NCBI GenBank assembly: GCA_021373135.1
Contig: JAJFTH010000007.1
Location: 1 to 64,000, forward strand
Reading direction: 5' to 3'
DNA: 64,000 nt
Source: Bacteroidales bacterium
GTDB lineage: Bacteria; Bacteroidota; Bacteroidia; Bacteroidales; UBA1402
Shown: in pieces, positions 20,001 through 27,708 of the stretch
Layout of the letters: each line of letters starts with the position of its first letter
Numbering within the stretch: position 1 is the stretch's first letter
Notes under the pieces: model-generated
Databases searched by the model: none
Told to the model about the DNA's origin: nothing
What the model saw: only the letters and a program-made list of their open reading frames with translations
Translations under genes and position numbers: made by a program

Positions 20001-20228
20001 CCCTATATAAGAGATCACCAGTGAAGACTTTACAGACTTTACAGTCAATGTAAAATTACCATCGACATCGGTATTAGTTCCGTTTGTAGTCCCTTTTTCA
20101 AGAATTGATGCTCCTATAACAACCTGATTATTTTCATCAAGTACCTTTCCTTTGATTGATACTTGAGCATTCACCAAGGCTGTAGTTAAAAACATTAGTA
20201 TAAATAAGATGAAAACATTTTTTTTCAT
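17091..20228 (-). CDS. susC: SusC/RagA-family TonB-dependent outer membrane transporter
   Basis: Outer-membrane beta-barrel importer of 1045 residues for oligosaccharides, powered by TonB. It starts with a signal peptide (to about 21), then a carboxypeptidase-regulatory-like domain (about 24-100, KGKVLDENNQVVIGASILEKG), the plug with the SusC signature VKVRGVNSLTGDTEPLYVIDG and ILKDASATAIFGSRGANGV, and the barrel ending in FGFNFNL with a terminal hydrophobic residue. No N-terminal anti-sigma (STN) domain is present, so control is more likely by an activator than by an ECF sigma/anti-sigma pair. It is the first gene of a minus-strand operon that runs to 4818. No good -7 element was found in its leader. 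Confidence 0.96.
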   Translation of the reverse strand: MKKNVFILFILMFLTTALVNAQVSIKGKVLDENNQVVIGASILEKGTTNGTNTDVDGNFTLTVKSVKSSLVISYIGMKNQTILVENNLRPRVVLKSNSVELNEVVAVGYGTMRKSDITGSLSSVKVKDTETTSVISVDQMLKGKSSGVYVNTSSAEPGGVSSVKVRGVNSLTGDTEPLYVIDGIAMDNVGGTSDPFNKYQQKVNPLAYLSPQDIVNIEILKDASATAIFGSRGANGVVLVTTKNGSVGKAKVNFIQSLTVSQTRKKIQMLNGPDYARYRNELALLEGRTSVLYGMTESTLPENLQWKDWQGEVLQTAISSNSRISISGGSKNSDYYLSGGYDSNEGIVKNTFFNRGDVRFNFNTDVSTRLRLNFNIAAASIKSKMTQTTGSGGTFNYSAIRSMLSKNPIINYVTADDTQSELNTPLAWINDYKDDNIENNVLSRLGLTYKISKVFSYEIRGSYYYKNIERFRYYGRTLSSFAYGGAGYSSLGYWGYNIDNLLNFDYSFNKSNRISGVVGATYSANDSRTLSYYATGFENDNLSYEQIGDATDVGQKLKRLHNESKLNSYLARGTYNLKDKYMLTVSGRVDGSSKFANGNKYAFFPSFALAWRIKEEAFLRNVDEISNLKLRFGWGQTGSQNIPPYSSVVTYSTFGYSSYSYGGQLVTGKYISSLSNKDLKWETSEQVNAGIDLGLLNERIGFIIDVYYKKNTDMLIKRPLPASFGYSSALVNFGAIENKGIDFSTNLVLVDKKKFMWTVDGNISLYRNKILELGLPKDANTGLVSYTGSIIHPIGDLNIPGNIFIEGKPAGLFWGFSTNGVYQNQQQIDDFVAEAATRNGTTPVKAFYFGRSPKPGEIIYLDKSGNGIIDSNDYGVIGNPNPDFTWGANTNLAYGKWNLLIAVNGVYGKDVLNANLNTENRMNGSIYNIRKEAWDRRWTGEGTSNYYPIPYSKTIGNVISDRLIEDASFVRLSAITLSYNAKIPANFFMKELKIFVTGNNILTLTNYSGFDPEVDSFAGDAMRVAIDNNSYPSSKSVIFGFNFNL

Positions 20229-20293
20229 ATAAATTATATAGAATTAATTATAAAATTCGGCTTTATAGTTATGAAAATTATAGCCTGCTTTTA

Positions 20294-20305
20294 AAAATGG
20301 ACATG
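20294..20305 (-). promoter_or_regulatory. Candidate regulatory 12-mer shared with rhaB
   Basis: Read towards susC the sequence is CATGTCCATTTT, identical to 29175-29186 read towards rhaB. It resembles the proximal half of the GH2 operator (GACCATTTTATGC) but has no clear partner 21 bp away. It may be a weak or different operator for rhamnose genes, or a chance match. Confidence 0.3.
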
Positions 20306-20471
20306 TCATAGTTCAGGTATGTTTCATAAATAACTGTATATTCATGTAGATTGTCTATAATTTGGTTGTGAAAATATGAATAGAAAACGACCTAAGAGCA
20401 TTCCAAAAGAAATCAAGTCTCTGAGAATTGAATAATTAATATTAATCTCAAGTGGAAAACGAATCAAAAAA

Positions 20472-20520
20472 GATGGTGTTCAAAAAGTGAAATTTTGGGA
20501 TTCACTTTTTGAACACCATC
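20472..20520 (-). terminator. Strong terminator of the 410-aa gene
   Basis: A perfect 20-bp stem (20472-20491 with 20501-20520) encloses a 9-nt loop, and on the minus strand it is followed by TTTTTT. It starts 12 nt after the stop of the beta-helix gene, so it separates that gene from the susC operon. Confidence 0.85.
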
Positions 20521-20532
20521 AAAATCATCTCA

Positions 20533-21765
20533 TTATTTTATAACAAATTTTGCAACTTGCCCGTTTGTTTTAAGAAAATATAAACCCCGGGCCAAACTAT
20601 TCAATATCATCTCTCCATTGACAATCTTACCGTTGACGATCCGATTACCACTAACATTATATATAGTATAATCAGCATTATCTACTCCATTGACTCTGAA
20701 AAAATTATTATTTTGAAAAATTTCAATTTGAGTATTTGACGTCACCGGCTTGACTGATGTGGTCAAATCTTCTACTGTCATACTATTTGATTCATAAAAT
20801 CCAATCGGATTATTGTCCGTTCCACCAGGAGTAATATATTCTTCTGCAGTAGCAAATCCAAATTCATTCAACTTAGGATCAGAACGCAATGTAGAAGCAT
20901 CCATCAAAGCTTCATCATATGCACAAGGCGTTCCGGTATAGTAGACTCCACACTTTGTTTTTAAGTCACCACCTGTACCAAAGGTATTAGCCCATGCTCC
21001 GGATCCGGTTTTTTTGCTGTTTGAAAAGATACTATTCTTAAGTTCTACATTTCCCCATAAAATAACATCTGTACTGTCATTCCCATAAAAGGTACAATGA
21101 TCAATCGAATATAAATCAACAAGATAAGTACTTGCATTGGATATTGTTCTTACAAATTTGCCTTTGAAAAGGCAATTTGTCAGTGTTACATTTTTAGGGC
21201 GACCAGCACCAGAAGCCGCCAAAACACCCTGACCGTTATACATAAAAATTGAATTGGTAATGGTCAAATTATTCGGATTCGGATTCGGAGCTGAATTTGA
21301 GTAAGTAAAACAAACAATGTTACTCGGTGTGGTTGCATTTGCAAGCCCACGTACCAGACAGTTGTTCATAACCACATCCACATTTTGTCCTACCGCACAT
21401 TTAAGAACAAAAAAGGTAGTTGCGCATTTCATACCATCTATCGCAATACCATCAAAAGTTTGTGTTCCACTTGCGGTATTTTGATTATTAAAAATAAAAC
21501 CAAAATTAACAGCTGTACCAGCCTGAATAACCGGACGAGAAGATAACCCCGCTTTTGCCCGGATTGTATAAGATTTGGGTGTGTTGATATTTACTTGGGC
21601 ATCCCATTTATAAATACCAGTTTCAGTTAATTCAATGATATCACCATCAGCAGCAGTATTTAAAACAGTTGCGACATCTTCACCTGACTTTACTGATAGT
21701 ATAGCAGAATTTGTAAAATTCGTAACTAAGCACGCAAAAGAAAATAAAAAAGTAATTTTTTTCAT
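20533..21765 (-). CDS. Secreted right-handed beta-helix protein with type IX sorting domain
   Basis: Exported 410-residue protein with a signal peptide (to about 20). Residues about 25-310 show the repeating NCLF/NSIF turns with regular Asn and short beta strands of a right-handed parallel beta-helix, as in DUF4957/DUF5123-type and pectate-lyase-like proteins. No clear catalytic site was seen, so both a polysaccharide lyase-like enzyme and a glycan-binding protein are possible. The last 70 residues (IEIFQNNNFFRVNG ... GLYFLKTNGQVAKFVIK) match the type A sorting domain of the type IX secretion system, so it is probably released or anchored on the surface via PorU. It has its own operator-type repeat upstream and a strong terminator downstream. 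Confidence 0.75.
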   Translation of the reverse strand: MKKITFLFSFACLVTNFTNSAILSVKSGEDVATVLNTAADGDIIELTETGIYKWDAQVNINTPKSYTIRAKAGLSSRPVIQAGTAVNFGFIFNNQNTASGTQTFDGIAIDGMKCATTFFVLKCAVGQNVDVVMNNCLVRGLANATTPSNIVCFTYSNSAPNPNPNNLTITNSIFMYNGQGVLAASGAGRPKNVTLTNCLFKGKFVRTISNASTYLVDLYSIDHCTFYGNDSTDVILWGNVELKNSIFSNSKKTGSGAWANTFGTGGDLKTKCGVYYTGTPCAYDEALMDASTLRSDPKLNEFGFATAEEYITPGGTDNNPIGFYESNSMTVEDLTTSVKPVTSNTQIEIFQNNNFFRVNGVDNADYTIYNVSGNRIVNGKIVNGEMILNSLARGLYFLKTNGQVAKFVIK

Positions 21766-21856
21766 GACTGTATTTTTTTGGTTAAGTTTATATTGATTAC
21801 AAAATTTCTTTGATTTTTTATCCTGAATATTTTCTCAAGATTTTTGAAATTTAAGA

Positions 21857-21864
21857 CAAAAAAA
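21857..21864 (-). promoter_or_regulatory. -7-like element for 410-aa gene
   Basis: Minus-strand TTTTTTTG departs from TAnnTTTG at the A. It is called mainly because it lies 23 nt from the operator, the same distance as in the other three units. Confidence 0.3.
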
Positions 21865-21887
21865 TCTGATATTAAAATATTTGACAA

Positions 21888-21921
21888 TGCACGAAATGAC
21901 AAATCATTTACACTAAATGTC
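21888..21921 (-). promoter_or_regulatory. Two-part AraC-type operator, 410-aa gene copy
   Basis: Half-sites TGCACGAAATGACA and TACACTAAATGTCA have cores at 21893-21898 and 21914-21919, 21 bp apart. This is one of the two best-conserved copies of the four. Confidence 0.6.
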
Positions 21922-21948
21922 AGAATCAACATATCGTAAAAGACAATC

Positions 21949-23499
21949 TTACAAGCTATTATTAGACATAATAAATTTACAAAGCAAAATATCTTCTTGA
22001 ATAAAAAATTTTAAAATCAACATCTTCTGAGATATGTTTCCAAGTGAAATATCGCCTTTATAATCATTCACATCACATGAAGTTATTTTTTGTCCGCTTA
22101 ATGAATACACATCTGCTCTATCTATATATTCATCGCATTTAAATGAAAGGATGTCTTGTGAGTTATCAACGACAATCTGTAAATTATGTTGATTTTTCTC
22201 CACAGATCTTATAGGATTGTTTATCGGAGTAGCCACTTTATAAATATGCATGCTATAATCAGAGAAATTATCATTAAAAACTCCGTTAGTTGCAGCTAAC
22301 TGCCTATTCTCTCCTACAACCTCTATATTAGAGGTCCCTACAAAATCACGAAGGGTAAAAGTAGCATCCGTACTTCCGGAACGCATGGAAATTGCATAAA
22401 TATAGGTGAAGCCGTTAAATCGTTTCACCATGAAATCCACAGGTATTGCTGTATTGGATGAAAGAACAGTTGCTCCGTTTGAAACTGATTGTGTATTTAA
22501 TACCGGAGCATTTGCTGTTATCTGGGCATTTATTGCCGTTATTTCCGCTTTCATGGCAGCATCATTGAGTACACCGGCCTGAACAAGGGTTGGACTAAAT
22601 ATATGACAGAAATAACCTACACCGCGTGCCCCATGAATCAAAGCCATCCAAACTTCCGATCTTGTAATAGCCGGTGTCAACTTACAATTAGGGTCGGCAT
22701 TAAAATTTGTACATTCAATCCATGCCCATACTGGTTTCTTATAATCTGCAGCCTTGCGTAAATTATCGACACCTTTAGCTACATACCATATATTACCGGA
22801 TAATTCCGTTAAATGGGTATACTTCCATGATGCATAATCCGACGTCCAAGCCGGTGTATTCATAGGATACACATCAAATGTCATTATATCTGCACCTTTG
22901 GCATATTCTATATAATCTTCCGGGTGATTTGTCCTGTTTCCACGTCCATACCAGCTATTTATTGCAGCACCTTTACCTAAACTGATAAATACAGGCCTGG
23001 TAGGATCTATGGCCTTCATCGCATTATAATCGTTTATTATCGTACTTGGCGACACAGGATTTTGTGTCCCACTAACAGCATTATCCGGCTCATCCTTTTC
23101 ATGCATCCATGCTTTGATAATTGAACAATTGGTGGAATTAGCATAAACCGTAGTATAGGCCGTCACTCCTGACATTCCATATTTTTTCAGAGTCCCCAGA
23201 TCACTCTCTTTGGCATTTGCCACCGAGCCCCAATAATTAATAAAATTAACCCCCATTTTTTGATAAAAATAACCCGAATTTGGATTTTGATACCATACTG
23301 CTATTGGAAAGAAATTCAGATCAGACGAAGGACCGTTTGTCCATTTGTCATAATAAGCCGGACCACCTTCCCAAATCTCCATTACATCATCTGGCAGATA
23401 ATCACTGTTACTTGCCTTAACATTCCAGAAGTTAACAAATGAAAAAATTACCAATAAGACAATTATAATACGATATCCTACAACCTTGACGCTTTCCAT
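21949..23499 (-). CDS. Putative clan GH-A glycoside hydrolase with type IX sorting domain
   Basis: Exported 516-residue protein that I cannot place in a numbered family. After a signal/anchor segment (about 8-28) residues 40-330 look like a TIM barrel of clan GH-A type: AWMHEKDEPDN carries acidic residues E134, D136 and E137 suited to the acid/base, ADIMTFDVYPMN is a typical barrel strand, and PVWAWIECTNF carries E262 as a possible nucleophile. A beta-sandwich follows (about 340-425). The C-terminal 70 residues (VDNSQDILSFKCDEYIDRADVYSLSGQKI onward, here named only by position 445-516) look like a type IX sorting domain. It has its own operator and a good -7 element, with GH20 upstream on the same strand. 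The substrate is unknown. Confidence 0.65.
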   Translation of the reverse strand: MESVKVVGYRIIIVLLVIFSFVNFWNVKASNSDYLPDDVMEIWEGGPAYYDKWTNGPSSDLNFFPIAVWYQNPNSGYFYQKMGVNFINYWGSVANAKESDLGTLKKYGMSGVTAYTTVYANSTNCSIIKAWMHEKDEPDNAVSGTQNPVSPSTIINDYNAMKAIDPTRPVFISLGKGAAINSWYGRGNRTNHPEDYIEYAKGADIMTFDVYPMNTPAWTSDYASWKYTHLTELSGNIWYVAKGVDNLRKAADYKKPVWAWIECTNFNADPNCKLTPAITRSEVWMALIHGARGVGYFCHIFSPTLVQAGVLNDAAMKAEITAINAQITANAPVLNTQSVSNGATVLSSNTAIPVDFMVKRFNGFTYIYAISMRSGSTDATFTLRDFVGTSNIEVVGENRQLAATNGVFNDNFSDYSMHIYKVATPINNPIRSVEKNQHNLQIVVDNSQDILSFKCDEYIDRADVYSLSGQKITSCDVNDYKGDISLGNISQKMLILKFFIQEDILLCKFIMSNNSL

Positions 23500-23581
23500 T
23501 TAATTTTTTACATTTAAATATTTTGGAATTACTACTCATAAAATTTAACGATCGAACTACATTTATGAATATTTTACTCTA

Positions 23582-23589
23582 CAAAAGTA
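23582..23589 (-). promoter_or_regulatory. -7 element for 516-aa gene
   Basis: Minus-strand TACTTTTG is a perfect TAnnTTTG. It lies 23 nt from the operator and about 83 nt from the start codon. It is the anchor for the promoter model used at the other three genes. Confidence 0.6.
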
Positions 23590-23612
23590 AAATCATATTA
23601 TCACTCATTAAA

Positions 23613-23646
23613 TACACTAAATGACTTTTATTTTACACAAAATGAT
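23613..23646 (-). promoter_or_regulatory. Two-part AraC-type operator, 516-aa gene copy
   Basis: Half-sites TACACTAAATGAC and TACACAAAATGAT have cores at 23618-23623 and 23639-23644, 21 bp apart. The proximal half overlaps the place where a -33 element would sit, as for class II activation. Confidence 0.6.
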
Positions 23647-23739
23647 ACCTTCCAAACACAATAAATACTCATTTAATCTTCTGGTAAAAAAGAGTTTAAA
23701 AAAACATATTTAAATTTTCGAATCTACTAATGAACCCAT

Positions 23740-25368
23740 TTATTTGCTTTCCATTATTTTCTTTTTGGTAGATTCTTTGTCAGCACTTCGCGAGAAACTA
23801 ATACCATATTGATTCATTCGAATGTAATGAGCATGGATTTTCTGTTCAAACAATTGGTAATTTTTATGTTGTGGCTGAGTCCACAAACATTCAATCATGG
23901 CAAGTGCACGCGGAAAGACCATATATTCAACCAGATCATTTGAATCAATGTGTTCACTCCAAACATTCGCTTGACCTCCCAATATAAATTTCGCATATTC
24001 CGGAGCAAGTTCTTTAGGAGTCGGATCAAAAGTGTAAACTTTTTGTAATGGAAGAAAACGTCCATTTCCAACACCTTGAGGTTCTTCTAAAGGATTTCCC
24101 TGATAATAATTAAAATAGCAATGCGATCCGGGTGTCATGATAACCCAATTGCCTTTTTGAGCTGCAGCAATACCACCTTTTGTTCCCCTCCAAGACATAA
24201 TAGTTGCAGTAGATGAAATTCCACCCTCAAGAATTTCATCCCACCCGATTATCTCTTTTCCTTTGGATTGCAGATATTCCTCTATCGAATGGATAAAATA
24301 ACTCTGCAACTCTTGCTCATCTTTCAGTCCCTCTTGTCTGATTTTTTGCTGACATTTTACACAACGTTTCCAACGAGTTTTTTTACATTCATCTCCACCA
24401 ATATGAATATATTTATACGGAAAAAGAGGAATAATCTCAGCCAAAACATCTTTCATAAAATGATATACAGAATCATTACCAGCGCAGAACACATCGTAAA
24501 AAATGCCCCAGTTCGTCGGAACTGTAAACGGGCCTCCACTACATGAGAGATCGGGATAAGCAGCCAAAACCGCAACAGAATGTCCTGGCATTTCTATTTC
24601 AGGAATAATATCCACAAAACGTTCTCTGGCATAAGCAACAACCTCTTTAATCTCATCTTGTGTATAAAAACCGCCTGTTGAATTCCCGTTAGATTCAACC
24701 CGGAAAGCTCCTACCTTTGTTAAGAGTGGATATTTCTTAATCTCGACTCTCCATCCTTGATCATCGGTCAGATGCCAGTGAAATTTATTATATTTGTACA
24801 TAGCCATCATATCTATGTATTTCATAATAAAATATTTATCAAAGAAATGTCTAGAAACATCCAAATGTAATCCACGATAGCCATAACGCGGGGCATCTTT
24901 GATAGTAACACACGGAATCTCACAGCCGAGAGCCATGCTTCCCTTCCCTTCAACTGTGGCAGGTAAAAGTTGACGAAGGGTTTGAAATCCGTAAAATAAA
25001 CCTTGAGAAGTTGAGGAAGAAATTATAATTTTCCTTTTTTTTATATTCACCGTATAAGCTCCAGGGTTTATGGTTAATTTCTTTTCCAATTGAAAAAGAA
25101 TCGTAGATTTTGCGTCAGTGAATTTATAGACCTTAAATCCATTCTCCGTTGACTTATTGAGTAACTCTGCCAGAATCTTTGCAATTTTTCCAGCTTCCTT
25201 CTGACCGAGAAACATAATCCTGGTATTTTTTGAAAGTGTAAAAGAGCCCTCACCTATAATTATTTCATTGGGTTGTGGGATAATTTGAACAGAATTGGCA
25301 GCAGCTATTTGTTCCGCCACCAAGACATAAATAAGACCAGATATAATTAGAATGATAAATTTATTCAT
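23740..25368 (-). CDS. GH20 beta-N-acetylhexosaminidase
   Basis: Exported or periplasmic 542-residue exo-enzyme that releases terminal beta-GlcNAc or beta-GalNAc by substrate-assisted catalysis. Signal peptide to about residue 24, a GH20b N-terminal alpha/beta domain (about 27-160), then the TIM barrel starting RGLHLDVSRHFF (166-177). The catalytic pair is D326-E327 in HIGGDECKKTRW, and the barrel includes NKFHWHLTDDQGWR. It lacks a type IX tail; the C-terminus is a basic stretch (STKKKIMESK). It follows the 595-aa esterase by 44 nt and so probably shares its promoter and the upstream operator. NagA and a NagP-type transporter, encoded at 56.7-60.7 kb, could use the GlcNAc. Confidence 0.93.
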   Translation of the reverse strand: MNKFIILIISGLIYVLVAEQIAAANSVQIIPQPNEIIIGEGSFTLSKNTRIMFLGQKEAGKIAKILAELLNKSTENGFKVYKFTDAKSTILFQLEKKLTINPGAYTVNIKKRKIIISSSTSQGLFYGFQTLRQLLPATVEGKGSMALGCEIPCVTIKDAPRYGYRGLHLDVSRHFFDKYFIMKYIDMMAMYKYNKFHWHLTDDQGWRVEIKKYPLLTKVGAFRVESNGNSTGGFYTQDEIKEVVAYARERFVDIIPEIEMPGHSVAVLAAYPDLSCSGGPFTVPTNWGIFYDVFCAGNDSVYHFMKDVLAEIIPLFPYKYIHIGGDECKKTRWKRCVKCQQKIRQEGLKDEQELQSYFIHSIEEYLQSKGKEIIGWDEILEGGISSTATIMSWRGTKGGIAAAQKGNWVIMTPGSHCYFNYYQGNPLEEPQGVGNGRFLPLQKVYTFDPTPKELAPEYAKFILGGQANVWSEHIDSNDLVEYMVFPRALAMIECLWTQPQHKNYQLFEQKIHAHYIRMNQYGISFSRSADKESTKKKIMESK

Positions 25369-25412
25369 GTTCTATATATCAAAACATTAACATTTTAAAT
25401 CAAAATGGGACC

Positions 25413-27200
25413 TTAAATTTTAATAAATTTGGATAGCATCATTTTGTTGTCAGGACCTTGAACTCTAATTAAATACAATCCTTTCAGAATAAAAGAAACA
25501 TTCAACGTGACGTTCATTGATCCTGATACATCCTGTGAAAGAATCTTTTTTCCAGTCAGATCCAAAACATCAACTTTTTGTATTTTTTTACCAGCTAAAT
25601 CTATATAAATCTTATCCTGTACAGGGTTTGGAAAAAATTTCAATTCATTAAATTGCACAAACTCCAAACTTGTATTGTTAGAAACTGATGGTTCTGCCAT
25701 ATCTATATAAGTCTCAGATGTCCACTCATCAGTACGAAAAGGAAATGCTGCAAAACCTTCCTTATTCATCAAATTCGTCATGGCACCCTCCGAAAAAGCA
25801 TATCTTACTGCTACTGGAGTATTGACGTATTCCGATGAAACAATCACCTGATTTCCATCTAATAATGCTAAGGCTGGATAGAATTTTTTATCCAAACCTG
25901 CAATCTTAAAGCACCGGGCACTCATTCCATTACTTGTGCATAAACCACAACCCAATGATTCAGGTTTAAAAATCACTCTGACTTTATTTCCTTCAATCGA
26001 ATGTGAAGCATATTGTGGCCCAAGGTATTGAACATTTTGTCCATAATCTTTTGCCAGAGCCAAATAAGCAAACCGTTTACCAACTGTCCTTTTATCATAT
26101 GGATGAATCTCAAATAACTGGCTCGAATCTCCTAAAATGTCGGTAGTCACAATGATACCTGTTTTTGGGAGTTCAGTTATAGCACTCTGAGCTTCCCTGA
26201 AATAGCCTGTACGTGCTGATAGATCTTTGGTCTGCCCCGTAGCCCAAAAATATGGTGCTACCTGAGCTGCATAAAATGAAAAGTCATTGTCCATATCTTT
26301 ACGCCAATCGTTGATCAAAGCAATATTGGCTTTAGTGTATGTTTTTCCATTATTGATATTGGCTTCTCCCTGATACCAGATACAACCCTTAATCGTAAAC
26401 GGGAAAATCGGAGCCATCATGGCATTATATATATTGGTTGGTGTTTGGTATGGATTTGAATAATTATTATCCAAATACAATGCTCTTAAATCCGAATCAG
26501 AAACTAAAATTTCTCTTTTCATCCATGCCTGTATTGAAGACTGGCCACAAGCATTTTGAATTAACCCTATCGGTACATTGACAGCTGGGTGATTAAACAA
26601 TTCCCGTCCAAAAAAATAAGCAGCGGGTGAAAAAGTTTTTACATTTGTGGTATTGCAACTCACCCACAAAGCATTACAATCATCCAGTGGCACCGTAGAT
26701 GTTGTGCGTGGCATTTGAAAAAAACGAATGTTCGGATAATTTGCAGCCGCTACTTCTGCTGAATAATCCGGCCATTTCGGATCCATCCGATACATCATAT
26801 TTGACTGGCCGGAGCATAGCCACACCTCACCTATCATTACGTTATTGTATTTGATAGTAGAAGTTCCATCAGAAATTACCAATGTATAGACAGGAGCTTG
26901 TCCCTGTAAGGCTATCGGTGTCTGTATATTTGTCATCCATTTTCCATTTGAGTCGGAGATGGAGCTTGCCATATACCCCCAACTTGCTGTTATGGTTACT
27001 GTTGTACCTGCAGGAGCCCAGCCCCAAATGGATGCATTTGTATTCTGCTGTAAGACCATGTTATCACCAAACAAATTGGGCAAGCTTAGCTTTAATACCG
27101 TTTCAGATGTTAACTTCTGTAACTGTTGTCTATTTTCTGCACTCAAATACATCTGAATACTAAAAAAAATCATAAAAACGACAAATGTGAACTTCTTCAT
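25413..27200 (-). CDS. Sialate O-acetylesterase-type esterase with type IX sorting domain
   Basis: Exported SGNH-like carbohydrate esterase of 595 residues. Start: ATG 27200 (MKKFTFVVFM) is preferred because a clear signal peptide follows; an in-frame upstream ATG at 27263 would put 21 charged residues in front of it. Motifs: LFGDNMVLQQ, catalytic S133 in CSGQSN, WYQGEANI, and a late IHPYDKR with the catalytic His. Residues about 525-595 (LKFFPNPVQDKIYID ... MMLSKFIKI) form a type A sorting domain of the type IX system, which the two other SASA proteins of this window lack. So this copy probably works outside the cell, ahead of GH20, whose gene follows by 44 nt. It has an operator and a -7-like element upstream. 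Confidence 0.88.
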   Translation of the reverse strand: MKKFTFVVFMIFFSIQMYLSAENRQQLQKLTSETVLKLSLPNLFGDNMVLQQNTNASIWGWAPAGTTVTITASWGYMASSISDSNGKWMTNIQTPIALQGQAPVYTLVISDGTSTIKYNNVMIGEVWLCSGQSNMMYRMDPKWPDYSAEVAAANYPNIRFFQMPRTTSTVPLDDCNALWVSCNTTNVKTFSPAAYFFGRELFNHPAVNVPIGLIQNACGQSSIQAWMKREILVSDSDLRALYLDNNYSNPYQTPTNIYNAMMAPIFPFTIKGCIWYQGEANINNGKTYTKANIALINDWRKDMDNDFSFYAAQVAPYFWATGQTKDLSARTGYFREAQSAITELPKTGIIVTTDILGDSSQLFEIHPYDKRTVGKRFAYLALAKDYGQNVQYLGPQYASHSIEGNKVRVIFKPESLGCGLCTSNGMSARCFKIAGLDKKFYPALALLDGNQVIVSSEYVNTPVAVRYAFSEGAMTNLMNKEGFAAFPFRTDEWTSETYIDMAEPSVSNNTSLEFVQFNELKFFPNPVQDKIYIDLAGKKIQKVDVLDLTGKKILSQDVSGSMNVTLNVSFILKGLYLIRVQGPDNKMMLSKFIKI

Positions 27201-27366
27201 GGTTTCTTTATCCGATTTGTTTATCAATCTGATTTTATTTCCTTTATAAAAAATTTCTTTCATTATGCTTTTTGCGATAAAAGTTCACCCTGATTCCCAG
27301 CAATGAGACAACTCACAAGCAAAGTTGATTCTTTTGACATATTTAAATATGTAATAAATCGAGTTG

Positions 27367-27374
27367 CTAAAGTA
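27367..27374 (-). promoter_or_regulatory. -7-like element for esterase-GH20 unit
   Basis: Minus-strand TACTTTAG differs at one position from TAnnTTTG and lies at the same 23-nt distance from the operator as in the three sister units. Confidence 0.35.
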
Positions 27375-27397
27375 GTACGACAAAGATGTAAAAGGAA

Positions 27398-27431
27398 TGT
27401 ACAAAATGCTCATTGTTTTACACTAAATGCC
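27398..27431 (-). promoter_or_regulatory. Two-part AraC-type operator, esterase-GH20 copy
   Basis: Half-sites with cores AAAATG (27403-27408) and TAAATG (27424-27429) are 21 bp apart; the distal half reads TACACTAAATGCCA. The proximal half is weaker (TGTACAAAATGCT). Confidence 0.55.
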
Positions 27432-27586
27432 ACCATGAAAAGATTTAAATTTATATCTCAAAGAAACTGATAAGTACTAATTATCTGCATTTTACGCAAC
27501 AATAACCTTCTTAAAAAGCTTGATAAATTCTTTGTGCTGAAGGTTACGGCAGGGTTTCTGGCATCTTTAAGTATATATGATTTTAT

Positions 27587-27594
27587 TATTTTTG
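27587..27594 (+). promoter_or_regulatory. -7 element for CE15 gene
   Basis: TATTTTTG matches TAnnTTTG on the plus strand and would give a 5' leader of about 105 nt to the ATG at 27709. CTTTAA about 18 nt upstream is a poor -33. Confidence 0.45.
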
Positions 27595-27708
27595 TGCAAC
27601 CAAGTCCCGAATAAAAGGGCTAAATAAGATGTATCAACAAAAACTCTTTCTATTTCTAAATGGACATTATTGGTATATAAACATTTTTTAATCAAAAAAA
27701 ATCAAATC

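Larger units (their letters stand above)
20229..20532. other. Spacer upstream of susC
   Basis: This 304-bp spacer holds the susC leader, a possible regulatory 12-mer (20294-20305), and the terminator of the upstream gene (20472-20520). It also has a 19-codon plus-strand frame at 20376-20435 (MNRKRPKSIPKEIKSLRIE), very basic, with no recognised family. It could be the degraded start of a lost gene, but nothing supports expression. Confidence 0.4.
27201..27708. promoter_or_regulatory. Divergent control region between esterase and CE15 genes
   Basis: This 508-bp spacer separates two divergent units. Towards the minus strand it has the operator (27398-27431) and a -7-like element (27367-27374). 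Towards the plus strand it has TATTTTTG at 27587-27594. No small gene or RNA was recognised in the rest. Confidence 0.5.

Noticed and set aside
20289..20322. A possible fifth copy of the two-part operator in the susC leader
   Set aside because: One half (AAAATGG) fits, but the place 21 bp away reads AGGTAT and the base pattern at the expected -7 position is not TAnnTTTG-like.
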